Source: Yamagishiella unicocca (Eukaryota; Chlorophyta; Chlorophyceae; Chlamydomonadales; Volvocaceae). From it: a DNA stretch of 64,000 nucleotides. Each line of letters begins with the position of its first letter. Position 1 is the stretch's first letter. The notes below the pieces were generated by a model. The model saw nothing but the letters and a program-made list of their open reading frames with translations, was not told the DNA's origin and did not search any database. Positions 46,301-57,174 of the stretch are shown here, in pieces. The stretch spans positions 1,550,001 to 1,614,000 of the forward strand of contig BDSL01000007.1 of the NCBI GenBank assembly GCA_003116995.1. Direction: 5' to 3'. The position numbers were made by a program, and so were the translations under genes.

Positions 46301-48406
46301 GCTCCCGAACGGCCGCATCCTCATCATGGGAGGCACGCAGGGCGTGGGCGCCGGGACGGCAAACAACCCGTTCTGGGAAATGTACGACGTGCGGATGAAC
46401 ACCGTGACGCCGTACGCCATGCGGACGGCATACCTGGACAGCGCGGCACAGGTGGGGAGGGGAGCGAGGAAGGCGAGGAGCCATGCGAGATCGCCGGGGA
46501 GGGGGAAGGAGGGAGCGCCGGGGGGGTGGAGGCGAGGGGGAAGGCGAGGGGCAAGGCGAGGGGCACCGCCAGGGGCAGGGCATGTCGGGGCATGGCATGT
46601 CTAGTCCGAAGGCAGGGGCCTGCAGCGCGGGTACACCAGTCCTGCCCATCAGGTTCTGCACCGCGGCGGCGCAGGGGGACTAGGCGGGGAGGTGGAGGCT
46701 CGCACCCGCAGCGGCGCAGGGGGCAGGACGATGGGTTTTGGGGGGCCCTGCAGGCGGGCAGGGCAGGGCGCAGTGACGTCAGCAGCAGTATACGGCGCCG
46801 CCACGGAGTGCACACCTGCACTGGGATGCTCAGCGCCGCCCGCCGAGCCTTAGAATGCCGCCCGTACGACACCGTGGCCCGTACAGGTGTACTACCCGTT
46901 CAACTACGTCCTGCCCTCCGGGCTGCTCTTCACCTTCTGCGGCCGTTCCGGCTTCATCCTTGACTGGACCAACAACAACTGGACGCAGAATGTCCCCAGG
47001 CTGCGAGGTTACGCGAACACGCAGTTCCCTTTCACGGGCTCCAGCGTAATCCTCGGGCTGTACCCGGAAAAGGACTATCAGGCAAGTTGGGTCGGTGGGT
47101 CGATCGGTCTGGACTGGGCGGCGTCGTTCCCAGCAGGCACCGAGCCTGCCGCCTGGGGGGGATCCAGCCAACATCTCCATGCTGCGCACACGCTTTGCGC
47201 GCCACTGATCTAAACTGCCAACCGAAAATCGCCAACGCCACAGGTGGAGATTATGCTGTTTGGCGGCCAGAGGGAAGGGGCCACCAAGAACCTGAGCTCC
47301 ATTGCCAACCGGGGCGTCAACCGAATCAAGCTGTCGTACAATGCGGACATCCGTAACTACACCTTCGAAGGCTGGACAGAGGAACTGATGAGCATGGGGC
47401 GGGTGATGCCAGACACCGTGATTCTGCCCAACGGAAAGGTCGTTATCCTCAACGGCGCTAATGTGAGTCGCTTGCACACCAGGGAATAGTGATGCATGGA
47501 CCCGTCTTAAATTTTGGCCAGCTATGAGCATGATCACTATCGCTGCGGTGTCGCCGGCCTTTGCATGGAGGAAGCCAGCGCAGCCATTTTGGTCGCTGCG
47601 TTTCGTGGAGAGGGTGCATCGCACACACCCCTGCCAACCTGCCAATCCACAGAATTTGGTGCCCGATGGGGGTTGGTGCCGACACTGTGTTTCATTGTTT
47701 CATACCCTCCCCTCCCCCACGCCTCTTAACGCCGCTTTTTCCCCTGCAGAGGGGACTCGCGGGAGACTCGGCCTCGGGCGGCGACAGCCGCGCCAACTAC
47801 CCCGTGCTGTTCGCGGAACTGTACGACCCGGATTTGCCACAGGGCAAGCGATTCAGGCAGCTGGGCTGGAGCCAGATCGCCCGAATGTACCATTCCACGG
47901 CATGCCTGACCACCAACGGCACGATCATTGTGGCCGGATGCGACCGCTGCTACCGCTTCAGCGTCACTGCGGGCTGGACCTTCGTGCCGTCGCCCGCAAA
48001 GGCCGACTACCGAGTGGAGATCTTCTCGCCGCCGTACTTTTTCATGGACAACCTGAAACCAAGCATCGTTAGTACGGAAAGCGCCGTGATGCAGTACAAT
48101 GAGCTCTTCACCATCCACTACCGCTTCCCGAGCGTCGTGGGCGGTGACGGCATGGGCAACGGTGGATACTATGAACTGGCGGTCACTCAAGCTGTGCTGG
48201 TCGCTCCATGCAGCTGCACACACTCATTCAATACGCACCAACGGTTGGTGGGGTTGCAGTTTGTCTCGGACGACCCGACGCCAGGGATCTTGACGGTTCG
48301 TGGCCCGCCCAACGGTAATGTGGCTCCCCCTGGCATGTATATGCTCTTCCTCTTGAACGGAGACGTTTACTCGCGGGCCGTATGGGTGACGCTGCCGAGG
48401 GCCTAA
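43304..48406 (+). CDS. glyoxal/galactose-oxidase-like copper-radical oxidase with giant Pro-rich domain
   Basis: Secreted copper-radical oxidase of the glyoxal oxidase type, expected in the cell wall, oxidising aldehydes or sugar alcohols to produce H2O2. Exons 43304-46047, 46283-46451, 46887-47081, 47244-47462 and 47750-48406 give 1327 residues. A signal peptide (LMLAVTVAAIATIPLSTA) is followed by about 660 residues of SPPPP-type sequence (101-760), typical of hydroxyproline-rich wall glycoproteins. The oxidase domain then starts at RYDRVGTSM. All copper/radical ligands are visible: FCCGH (Cys862), RWYPSATLL (Tyr916), MYHST (Tyr1156, His1157) and CTHSFNTHQRL (His1267). The intron after 47081 has a GC donor (CAG/GCAAGT). 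I chose the Met just before the signal peptide; the frame is open further upstream to 43013. Confidence 0.92.
44055..44605 (+). repeat. long tandem repeat inside the Pro-rich domain
   Basis: The CCGTCATCACCGCC marker recurs at 44060, 44231, 44396 and 44561, giving periods of 171, 165 and 165 bases. All are multiples of three, so the repeat is in frame: SSPP followed by a fixed order of P-runs and LSPP. Confidence 0.85.
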
Positions 48407-50230
48407 TGCTCCGCCGCGACACGCCACGCCGCACATGATTTTGCGGGCCAGTCTGTGTCTGGAATACTTATCCAGGAGCTGCTGCACCCTCGTTGATGCT
48501 CGGTAGTTGAGGGCGCGTGTAGTAGATGAAAGCAAAATCTACGCCCCAGAGAGCGAGCTGGCGGTGGCTTGTTGGCTGCGGCGATGCTGTTATTGCTGCG
48601 CGGCTGAAGTCGTGCGTTGCATCGTTGGTGTCTGGCCGTGTCGTTGAGGACTGGCGTGTCGTGATGGTTGCGCGCGCTCCTTGTTGTTTCCCTAGCTGGC
48701 TTGCGGTGCTGTGGTCGCCACAGCGCTCGCGTGCATCCATTAAGCACCGCAGCCTTCTTTTAGAATCCCTTGCGAATATTGTGAACTTATTATTTAGGTA
48801 TTGGCGCTGGCGTTGCCTGACTTCCAATGCCCTAGCGCTAGCGAGCACGACCTCGCCGTTAAGCAGTCGTCAGCTGCTGGCGGCAAAGGGGGCATGGACG
48901 ACGAGTGGGCGCATTTTGCGTGGAGCGGAAAGTAAAACAAATTATGCATTTGTTTTCACAGGAACTGTGGCGGATTTTTTTTTGTCGCATGGAGGCCTAC
49001 AGACTGTGGTGCTGTCAGGTCTTTCAGGTGTTAGGGTGGGATACTCGTGACTTACGGGCATGCTCCGCGGCATGACGCCGTGAGAACAGGTGAGAATGTC
49101 GACGACGCCGCGGGAGAGCGGGACGGTGCTGCTCTCACACCGACCAAACGCTTTCGCACCCCGTCACCTGTACTATTCACCATTTATAAGGCTGGTGTAG
49201 CCCATACAAGTGCACTTGCTTGATGTATTGGACGGCAAGGAACCGCTGCTCTTCCGATCGGCGCGCTCAGCAGGCGGAGTGGATAGGCGCTGTGGCTCGA
49301 AGCTTTATTGTGATGTCCTCCTGGGCGCTGTTGTTGCGGTGCGGCGATAGACGGTGGAGGTACCGTATTACTGAGGTGTGGTGAAGGCAGGATGACGGCA
49401 GCATTGCGAAGATTTATGTACGGAATTCTGCAGCGGCAGAGCGGTGTACGGATGCAGCGACGCCACGGCCCGGCGGCTGCAATCTCGGGCAATTGCAGTT
49501 GTGCAGAGGAAGGACAAGCGCTTGTGTGTGGGTGAGGAGGGAAATATCGCGCCCGGGCAGTGGGGAAGGAGTATGGCGCCTGGGGAGCTGTCATGCATGA
49601 TGCCGCTGGCAGTGCCCAGCAGATTGCAGCTTTCGGGTCAGTGCAGCCCAACACGCAGTGTGTAGACACGCGTGGGGTCGTTGAGCTCCTTCTGACAAGA
49701 ACTAATGTTACCGGGATGCATGGACATCCTTGCTTCTGTTTCTGCGGCACCTGTCTGCTGCAAAGACCACGGCTGCCACGCGCACCACTTGGCAGCCGTG
49801 TGAGAGGGCTTCAGTACTTACGGTCGTGCGAATGAACGGCCAGGAAGCCAGAAGGAGGCCTGCCTTCACCTGCGCTAAAACGCACGGACTAAGCTGAGTG
49901 TGGTAGAGGAGCGCATAACACCAGAGCACCAGGCCCGCACTTTGCAACGTCGGGTCGGGTCGCTTACTTGGGCATGCATACTGCAGGGGCGCCACCACCG
50001 TCGTTTCGTAGGCATGGGCGGCATGGAAACCCCACATCGTGGGCAGCGCATCTCAATGCAGCGCCAGCAAGCAAACACCCACCGACAAGTTCAACAATTC
50101 GCAAGCAGCTCCGCTCAGGTTCACTGTGCGCAATGGGAGCAAACGAGTCCCAAAGTTTATTGGTGTTTCACAACGTCACGAATCGCCTAACGGATACAGC
50201 ACGACTCCGTCACCTCAGCCCCTGGTGATG

Positions 50231-50406
50231 TACGGCACGTAACTCGGTGATTTACGAGTCAATCAATGCCCAAACTCACTTTTCGGATTACCGCCGTGCA
50301 AACGACCTCTCGTATATATACGGCACTTAACTCGGTGATTTACGAGTCAATCAATGCCCAAACTCACTTTTCGGATTACCGCCGTGCAAACAACCTCTCG
50401 TATGTA
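50231..50406 (+). repeat. 88-bp tandem duplication
   Basis: Two near-identical units (50231-50318 and 50319-50406), each containing AACTCGGTGATTTACGAGTC and ending CGACCTCTCGTAT or CAACCTCTCGTAT. Confidence 0.9.
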
Positions 50407-50704
50407 CAGCCATTCATTGTCCCAAACCGACAAGTCACTCGCAAAACCAAGGCTATTGCAGCTATGGGTTCATCGTTACCGCACGTTACCGCCTATGTGC
50501 GGTCATTGCAGTGCGGCAGTGTTCACCGACACGTCAGCGCTTGTCCCGCTTTGTCAAAAGCACTTGAATCGACATTTATCGATTTCCTCCCGAGGTAGAC
50601 ATTAGTCACTCTAATTCTAGGTCAAGCAGCGCGCACCGGCATCGTACCACCGTTGCGTGGCCTACTGCATGCGCGCTTCAGCCCACCTCAATATCACTAT
50701 GTGC

Positions 50705-50709
50705 TTACA
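50705..50709 (-). terminator. TGTAA polyadenylation signal of membrane-protein gene A
   Basis: TTACA on the plus strand, so TGTAA on the minus strand, about 65 bases past the stop at 50774. Confidence 0.55.
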
Positions 50710-50773
50710 ATGCCCCCAACGGCGCCCCATTTGCCGCCAGAGTGTGCGCCCGTTGGTTGGAATCATGCCCGTG

Positions 50774-53016
50774 TTACTGTGGCTGCTGTTGCTGCGGCTG
50801 TTCGGGAAGGTGCGGCTGCTGCTGTTGCGCCTGCGGCTGTTGTTGCTGCCCCTCTTCAGGATGCGGCTGCTGCGGCTGCTGCGCCGCCAACAGTACCGGC
50901 CCCGCGGGCCCGTTCGGGCTCATGGACCTATAGGCTTCCGTCGGAAGGGGAGCCAAGCTGCGAGCACTTCCGTACGAGGTCAATGGCGGTGGCGACGCGT
51001 ACTGTGCTCCTCCGTACGATGGGTACGGATAAACTGAAGCGGAGGGTAACAGTGGGAGAAAGTGAGGAAGGAAAAAGACCAGTGCAGGGTCAGCAGCTGC
51101 AAGAAGCGTGTTGCGTAGCACAGGTGACAGCCAGGCGTTTCCCGCAGCATCCTCCGCAGGCTACGTCAATCATACCAAAAATGGGCTGAACGCGACTGCA
51201 TTCTGAACTGAAGCAGATAGCAGCAGCCCCGCCCTCTCTCCGTCCCCAGATGCGTGCAGCATTTGCGCCCTTACCTGACGGCTGCGGTACGATCATCAGG
51301 GTCCCGTTCATGACGTGTGGGCCCATCCCGGGCGGCATCGCGGGGGTTGCGGCCATCGACTTGGCAGCGAACATGGCCATGTCGTCATGGTAGGTGGATA
51401 TTGGAACAACCTATCAGCAAGGCAGCAGAGCCGAGAATATGTTGGTTGACGCCAGCAGAACATGTTGGTTGACATCAGGACGCCGCGGTGCTCAGCCCGA
51501 AACAGGACTACGGTAACGGTAACCAGCCGCTTAGCCTGGGAGACGATCCTCTCCCGGTATTGGTGTCGGTGCTAGTTGATGTGGTGGTGTTGATGATGGT
51601 GATGAAAGTGTTGATAGTGTTGGTGGTGTTAGTAGTGTTGGTGGTGTTAGTAGTGTTGGTGGTGTTGGTAGTGTCAGTGGTGTTAGCAGTGTTGGTAGTG
51701 TTGGCAGTGTTAGTACTGTTGGAAGTGTTGCTGGCGGTGGCCGAGCACGTGACTCCGTGGTGGTGGTGGTGAGGACCCGGGGATCAAGCAAAGAGTCCTT
51801 TCCTCGACAAGTCGCACGCGCCCCAATGGCAGAATGGTACAGCCAGATCATACCCCGGTGGGGCTTGGTCGCCGCATGCCCTCCCACCGCCCGCCAATCT
51901 GTTGGTCCTCGACATCCCACACAGGGGAGTGGAACCCCTGGTCATATGCAAGTCCAGCCTAGATGTGGTGTTCTTTCCCCACTTTCCACCCACTACCCAC
52001 TTCCGGCACCCACCTCCGCTCGTGGTGGCGCCTTGCAGCACAGCAGCCATGCGGCCAACGATACCAGACCGATGAGAATGATGGCACCGGCAGCGGAGCC
52101 CACAGATATCAACACAATATCGAAAGTGCTCAACCCGCTGCCGCTGCCACTGCTGTCATCGCTGCTGGATGATACAGCTCCTGCCACGGTATGGATGCGG
52201 GACGATTGGGCGAGGCTTTGGGGCGCGAACAGGGGAGAGACAATGCGAAATGCTGTCTCAGCAACAACCGGCGCCAGGTGTATGGCCAAGTGACCCATGT
52301 AGCGAGCTTGGGATGGGGCCAGAACAACACGTGGCCGCCTTGGCCGCCTCTTTCCGCCTGGTACCGAGTCCCCCCTTCAGACCCCCAAACAGCATTCCCT
52401 AACGAAGGCGGGCACACAAAGTGAGCTCATGCGGCGGCTGCTCAACCCAGGTTCGCATCCAGGTTCGCATCCAGGTTCGCATCCAGGTTCGCATCCAGGT
52501 TCGCGTCGGCCTCGTGCAACTCTGCGCACCTTCTATCTTGAGATCGACTTGGATGGACTCCTGGGTATTCGTATTGGCAACTACCAGACACAGGCTAACT
52601 GACGAGGTCGCGGTGGTTTGTCTTTCGCATGTTAGTTGTTTCACGCACGTGACCCGAAGAAGGGCGGGGTTCGTCGACGGCTTGCACGGCATCGCAGTCA
52701 ACTCGGTGCATTCCTTTCGTGGGACCGCGGAACAAGGAGGTGACGTTGATTGCGTTATTAGAGGTTGTCGGAAGGTACGCAGGCTTACCGTGTCCGAAAC
52801 GTACAGGTACGCTGTGTCATTTCCAGCCCACATCACCACGTCAATTGTGTAATATCCGCACGATGCCACCTTAGCCCCAGGGCCAATGGTGTAAGACTTC
52901 ACATTGTTGACAGCGGAAATTGAAGCTGGAATAGCTGCAATAAGCAAAAGGAGCAGTTGCCAAACCCTCAGGCTAAGGTTTGGCGCCAGGTCGGCAACGT
53001 TCCCATATCGGATCAT
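50774..53016 (-). CDS. single-pass membrane protein A, Cys-containing ectodomain, unknown family
   Basis: Exons on the minus strand: 53016-52789, 52713-52530, 52180-52014, 51410-51275 and 51033-50774 give 324 residues. A signal peptide (VWQLLLLLIAAIPASISA) is followed by a roughly 110-residue ectodomain with CGYYTIDVVMW, CTEL, several spaced Cys and the end motif VDLKIEG. Then come a Ser/Asp/Gly linker, one transmembrane helix (159-184, IVLISVGSAAGAIILIGLVS) and a Pro/Gln/Tyr-rich cytosolic tail. This is a type I receptor-like layout. The same exon order, phase-1 junction after IEG and Cys spacing appear in gene B, so the two are tandem paralogues. Function unknown. The acceptor of exon 2 (GAAAG) is weak. 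Introns hold a 12-bp tandem repeat and a GTGTTGGTA-type minisatellite. Confidence 0.68.
51590..51735 (+). repeat. GTGTTGGTA/GTGTTAGTA minisatellite in gene A intron
   Basis: About 16 imperfect 9-base units of GTGTTGGTA or GTGTTAGTA type, between the exons at 51410 and 52014. Confidence 0.85.
52447..52506 (+). repeat. 12-bp tandem repeat in gene A intron
   Basis: Five head-to-tail copies of CCAGGTTCGCAT, the last with one change. Confidence 0.95.
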
Positions 53017-54493
53017 CTGATGCTTGTAAAATGGTCACCTGTGCACGTAACATAGGTCAGTTCGGGTGTACTAAGTATGCAGAAACGTGGTTCCTCGCAG
53101 CAGCTGGTGTAACTTGCAGATAACTAAGGCCTCCGTGGAAACATGGAACCAGGCATTGCGTATACAACAATATGTCTGAAATTGACGCTTCATCCCTAGG
53201 TAAGTAATGTCTGACACATTTCGTCGTGTTCGCTCGTCTAGCTCGCCAATGGCCCATCCGTACCGAGGGAACGAGGGGAACTTGGACGTGTTCTGGCGCG
53301 GACTTGCATCAGCTTATTCGCTGGCCTCAGAAAACGAAGCTTGATTTTTTTTGTAACTCTACCGCCAAGGGGGCAGGCAGGACCTGTCGCCAACCCGATG
53401 GCCAGGGACCCAAGGTGGCCCCCCACAAGACCGAATATAGACGTGCTGGTTCCTGATTGCGCCCCTGTGCTCTGTTGCAGCCCGCTGGCAGCCAAGTAAT
53501 TCCTCTACCCACGCCTAGGTTCGCTAGATGCCGTAGACTTGCTGGTGTCGTGTCGTCGCCGACCGTCCCGCAAGCACGGTGCAATGTGGCTCATGAATCC
53601 TGGTACAGAGAACTCCGATAAGGTTCGTCGATTGTCAAACCCGTCTCCTTGTCGGTCTTAGTTTTCAGTGCCTGCTTACGGGGTCTCCTCTCATACCCCC
53701 CTGGCACAGCCTATGTATGGTCTTTGCCTGACGTCCTGAAAATGCCTCGGGCTGACCGTCAAGCACAGCAACTAGGAAGCAGACGCGAGCCAGCGCCTTT
53801 CCTTCCATACGCATTAAAAGTCGTTACACAGCCAGAAATGCTGCACGAATGCACCATCCCAGGTGCGTTTCAGAAGCCCAAGGCGGGCAAGGCCTTCACG
53901 GCAAACCTCAAGTCGCCTCCATACATTCCAGCACGCGCTATGTGCACGACCCACGATGTCTTCACTCATGTTCGCATATGTACACATATCCACTCACACT
54001 CACAAAGGACCTTTGCGGCCATGTATGACATGGCCGTGAGACGATCTCTCACGTCGCGGGTAAACAACACATCTTTGCACTCCTCGCACGAACACGCTCA
54101 GCCAGCCGCTCCGTCACTACCATACTTATCAGCCGTCATCAAAAATAGCTCTGCGAGCCTGATATGCTAATACCGGCAGCAGCAGCTGCTGCTGCACGAC
54201 CACCCACCAAGTCCCGACACACAGTTGCCGCGGACGAAACCCTTGCCTCGAACCCTATCACTGCACCAGGCTCGCTGGGGCTGCTCGCGTCGAGGCGGAC
54301 ACGCACCTGCCTTCTCGCAGCATGGTGGTAATGGTGATGCCAACATACCGACTAAGCGGAAACGGTGTGAGCAAGCTTCGCGGTCCCCAACATGCGCAAT
54401 ACTACCCCTCGAAGTACGCCTCCCTCACACCCCTGGGGTCGTTGCTGGGGGGGGTTCCGTCCCGGCGATTTATTGCGGCGCGTGTAGCCGGGC
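53017..54493. other. intergenic between membrane-protein genes A and B
   Basis: No gene seen. A minus-strand TGTAA at 53828-53824 may end the gene B transcript. Confidence 0.45.
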
Positions 54494-57174
54494 TCAGCGA
54501 TACGGCTGCGCTATGCCGGCTTCAGAGGAGCCACCGGGGTTCTGTAGCGTTGCGGCGGTGAGCGGAACCGACGCCGCCGGCATCACCGCTGGCGGAATTC
54601 CTCCTCCCAGCACGCCCCCCGCAGTACCATTCGGCTGCCCAGCATAGCCAGCTGGCAAACCTCCAATCTGTAGGTTCAAAGCTGACCCCGCGGGCAAGCC
54701 GAACTGGGTAGGGGGCCCCAAGGGGGCTGCGTGCATCGGCGGGCCGTTGTAGGCGGCACGACTCGACAAGGCGGCCTGTAAAAGCGCATCGCTCGCGGTT
54801 GGTGCCAGCTGGCTGCCATTCGCAGTTAGCGCCATACCGCCGTACGGCGGGGGTGCCGGGTAAGATGAACCGTAGCCCAAAATCGGCTTTCCATCCGGCG
54901 ACGTCTGGCGGATCATGGCCGTCATGTCTACGGGGCCGCCAGGCGCCATCTGCACTTGGCCATTGGGTTGCACGGGTGGCTGCCCGCCCTGCTCGATCCT
55001 CTGCTTCTCCTCGTCACTCAGGATGGTGACGGGTGACGAGGTGGGCGACTGCGCTCTTCTCCTCATCCACCAGCGGACAAGCAGCACGGTGATCTGCATG
55101 TGGCCGGCGCGGCGTGTACGACACGTACGGCGTCGAGGGGTGCTTCAGCGGGCTAGGCACGCATGCATTGCGGACAGAGCGGCCTGTCAGCCCGGCGCAA
55201 CGAGGTGTGCGTGGAGGCGAAGCTTGCACCTAGTGACCCAGTCTTGTGCTTAGCATCCTAGAACCTGGCTTGCCAGAGCCACCACCAGCTGTCCGTTCAC
55301 AGCAACCCCATTAGCGGTCCACGCCGCCGTCATCCTGCTCACACGCAATATGCGCAGTGCTACCATAATGGTCTAACTCCGTTACAGAATACGCCCTGCG
55401 CATCTCGTTGTGGACGTGGAACCGGCCCCTGCCGCCTGCCCGGTTCGTTTTTGTAGCCCCTCGCCTGCCCTATGTCATGTAACGGGTCTTCTCCCCCCCA
55501 GCCTGCAATCACGTCCCGCTCCATCCGGTGCCAAACACGAGCTCCCAGACCACCCTGGTAGACCTGCTCCGGCGCTCACCACTACAAACGCCGCGAAGCC
55601 GAGGATGGACCAGATGATGGTCATGGTCTTCCAGAGCGCCCAGTCGCGCTTCTTCTTCTCGACCACGGGTGGAGGAGGGGCGGGAGCTGGAGGAGGCGAG
55701 TCGAAGATGGAGGGACCTGCGGGTTGCCAGCACAGGGCCGTTGGGGCAGGGTACTTCCGGGCACGGTAGCAGGAGAGAGGGTGCTCGGGTGCAGCAGTTA
55801 AAAAAGGTGTGCGGCGCGGAGGCGGAAGCGATACGAGCTCCGGAAGGCGCAACTCCGCTGCGAGCAAGACGGACGCAGGTGCATCCCTCGCCTCAACCAA
55901 GCGATGCCGGGCTGCGACCCGGAAGCCTTCCTAAAAGGACAAGTCCCCCATCCCGTCCAGTTTCCCAAACACCGGAGTGCCGCAGCGCACGCAAGCCCTA
56001 CTCGCACACTACGACCGTTAAGTGGCGTCTCCATGCATCTACAACGCACCCATGGCACCTAGACTAACCAGCAGCTTCTCTCCCTCCCTGCCCCCCAACA
56101 CACGCACGCGGACATATGTTCCGCGTTAAACACACCTACGCATAAGCTACTCTATCTCTGTCCAGTAGTTTCACATCTAACCCCCGCCGCGGCGGCGACA
56201 CGCGCACCACCGACGACACGCACCCTCAATCTCCAAGTCACAGACAGCTACGGTGCCGTTCACGGCTGTCTTGACTGACAGGCAGGCCGCCTCTGCCTTG
56301 TAGTCCTTCTCGTCCAGGTCCCTCCGCCAGCCGCTGCAGAACGTCGAGTTGGTGCAGGACATAGACTCCGCTGCCGCCAGAGGAACGCACACGCCGTACT
56401 GCTGACACGCCTACATGACGCAAAACCGAGGTTGTGAGGGCGTGACAGGAAACCCGTAGGTCATCATTGCGGAGAAAAATCGTGTAGGAAACGTTTGCTA
56501 CACTCGTTTGCAATTGCATGGTTTAGGACTTGGTTTAGGTATAATGCAAAGGCGGAGGACGAGTGTCGTCCCTAGCCGCTAGGTAGTGGGCCGAAGGGCG
56601 GAAGCTCATTCGCTTCTGCGCCCTGAACACCCAACTAACACCCAACTAACACCCAGCGTCACCCAGCAAACCGGGGAGCCCCCGTGTGGCCCTGCTTGTC
56701 CGGTCCACGTGGCACGCACGTTGCCCGGAAGGCCCTTCCCCCCCATGTGGTCCGTACTGACCGCATTTGAAGCGACGAAGGCATTGACCGAGGCGTTGAC
56801 GCACCACGCCTTGTAGCGCTGTGGGGAGAGGAGCCGGAGGTGGGGGGCCAGCAGGCAGCAGGTATGGGATCGGAGCTTACATGGACTGCCCTTTCTCCCA
56901 GCCAAAATGCGGCAATACGGTAGCTGACGGCAGACGACATGGCAGGGTAGCGCTGTCATGCTCCCAGGCGACACCGCCTGCGCGTTTGCCGCCTAAGCGA
57001 TGGTGGGTTAGGACACTTGCCCATGCCGCCGCTTACTTGCAATTCGTAGAACCCGCAGTACGCGGATTCTTGGTCCGTGATGTTCTGCTGTGCAAAGAAT
57101 AAAGCCCTGGCCAGGCCGGGCAGTAGTGCCAGAGGCACCAGCAGGTGCAGCGCCGTTGTGGCAATAAGCGTCAT
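54494..57174 (-). CDS. single-pass membrane protein B, paralogue of A
   Basis: Exons on the minus strand: 57174-57037, 56818-56762, 56410-56224, 55716-55580 and 55093-54494 give 372 residues with consistent phases. A signal peptide (TTALHLLVPLALLPGLARAL) leads into an ectodomain. It has CGFYELQ, WCVNASVNAFV, several Cys and the end motif CDLEIEG, matching gene A (CGYYTID, VDLKIEG) in order and spacing. A Pro-rich stalk and KKKR are followed by a transmembrane helix (158-179) split by an intron, then WWMRRR and a 190-residue Pro/Gln/Gly/Ala-rich cytosolic tail. N-glycosylation sites (NIT, NAS, NST, NGT) support an extracellular N-terminus. The donor of exon 2 was chosen because it restores the alignment with gene A. 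Function unknown. Confidence 0.68.
55466..55498 (+). repeat. dispersed repeat fragment in gene B intron
   Basis: CCCTATGTCATGTAACGGGT, then CTTCTCCCCCC. Same short form as at 26828. Confidence 0.5.

Larger units (their letters stand above)
48407..50773. other. convergent 3' region, no gene recognised
   Basis: Between the oxidase stop and the end of membrane-protein gene A. Medium-length ORFs on both strands (for example minus 49184-49750) are low-complexity and lack motifs. It contains an 88-bp tandem duplication at 50231-50406. Confidence 0.45.

Noticed and set aside
50231..50406. CRISPR-like repeat
   Set aside because: Only two directly abutting 88-base units with no spacers, in a eukaryotic context.
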